Source: Sphingobacterium sp. UBA4616 (GTDB lineage: Bacteria > Bacteroidota > Bacteroidia > Sphingobacteriales > Sphingobacteriaceae). Taken from it: a stretch of 15,129 nt of DNA. Shown in pieces: positions 15,083 through 15,129 of the stretch; position 1 is the stretch's first letter; each line of letters starts with the position of its first letter. Where the stretch lies: assembly GCA_002386525.1 (NCBI GenBank), contig DGIS01000030.1, forward strand, positions 1,835-16,963, read 5' to 3'. The position numbers were made by a program, and so were the translations under genes. The notes under the pieces were generated by a model, which did not search any database, was not told where the DNA came from, and saw nothing but the letters and a program-made list of their open reading frames with translations.

Positions 15083-15129
15083 GGAGATAATTTATAGCGG
15101 AATTCGTTAGTATACAAAAACAGCAGCGG

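Overview
The window looks like ordinary chromosomal DNA from a Bacteroidota bacterium, most likely family Sphingobacteriaceae and plausibly genus Sphingobacterium. Four things point there: low GC with dense single-copy housekeeping genes; exact Bacteroidota-type -7 promoter boxes (TAnnTTTG) within about 15-80 bases of most gene starts, with few purine-rich ribosome sites; a short exported protein ending in a domain that resembles the type IX secretion (T9SS) C-terminal domain; and a ribosomal pseudouridine synthase with the long disordered N-terminal extension often seen in this phylum. The genus call is inference from protein flavour, not from a marker gene.

Layout, left to right: a MazG-like NTP pyrophosphohydrolase (-), and an S4-domain rRNA pseudouridine synthase (-) carrying four 75-bp tandem repeats. 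Next come a lytic transglycosylase (+), then an ftsK-lolA operon (-) with a 1-base gap. These are followed by a GNAT acetyltransferase (+), tyrS (-), an AcpH-like protein (+) and an APC-family amino-acid permease (+). Then come rlmF (-) and kup (-), and finally a 144-residue signal-peptide-plus-sorting-domain protein (+).

Transcription is organised as short units. All three convergent junctions (transglycosylase/lolA, GNAT/tyrS, permease/rlmF) hold one long hairpin with A and T tracts on its two sides, fit to stop transcription from both directions. Two more hairpins separate same-strand neighbours: the pseudouridine synthase from the MazG-like gene, and kup from rlmF. The roles are translation and ribosome maturation (tyrS, rlmF, pseudouridine synthase), chromosome segregation (ftsK), envelope upkeep (lolA, transglycosylase), transport (permease, kup) and nucleotide clean-up (MazG-like). 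Apart from ftsK-lolA, the genes do not form an evident pathway.

I found no mobile element, CRISPR array, phage gene, tRNA, rRNA or defence locus, and no gene-free stretch longer than about 275 bases. I did not find a convincing new multi-gene system. The points most worth a second look are the recent tandem repeat in the pseudouridine synthase, the near-minimal T9SS-tail protein, the promoter region of kup with its inverted repeat and duplicated -7 boxes, and the terminator that overlaps the next gene's promoter.
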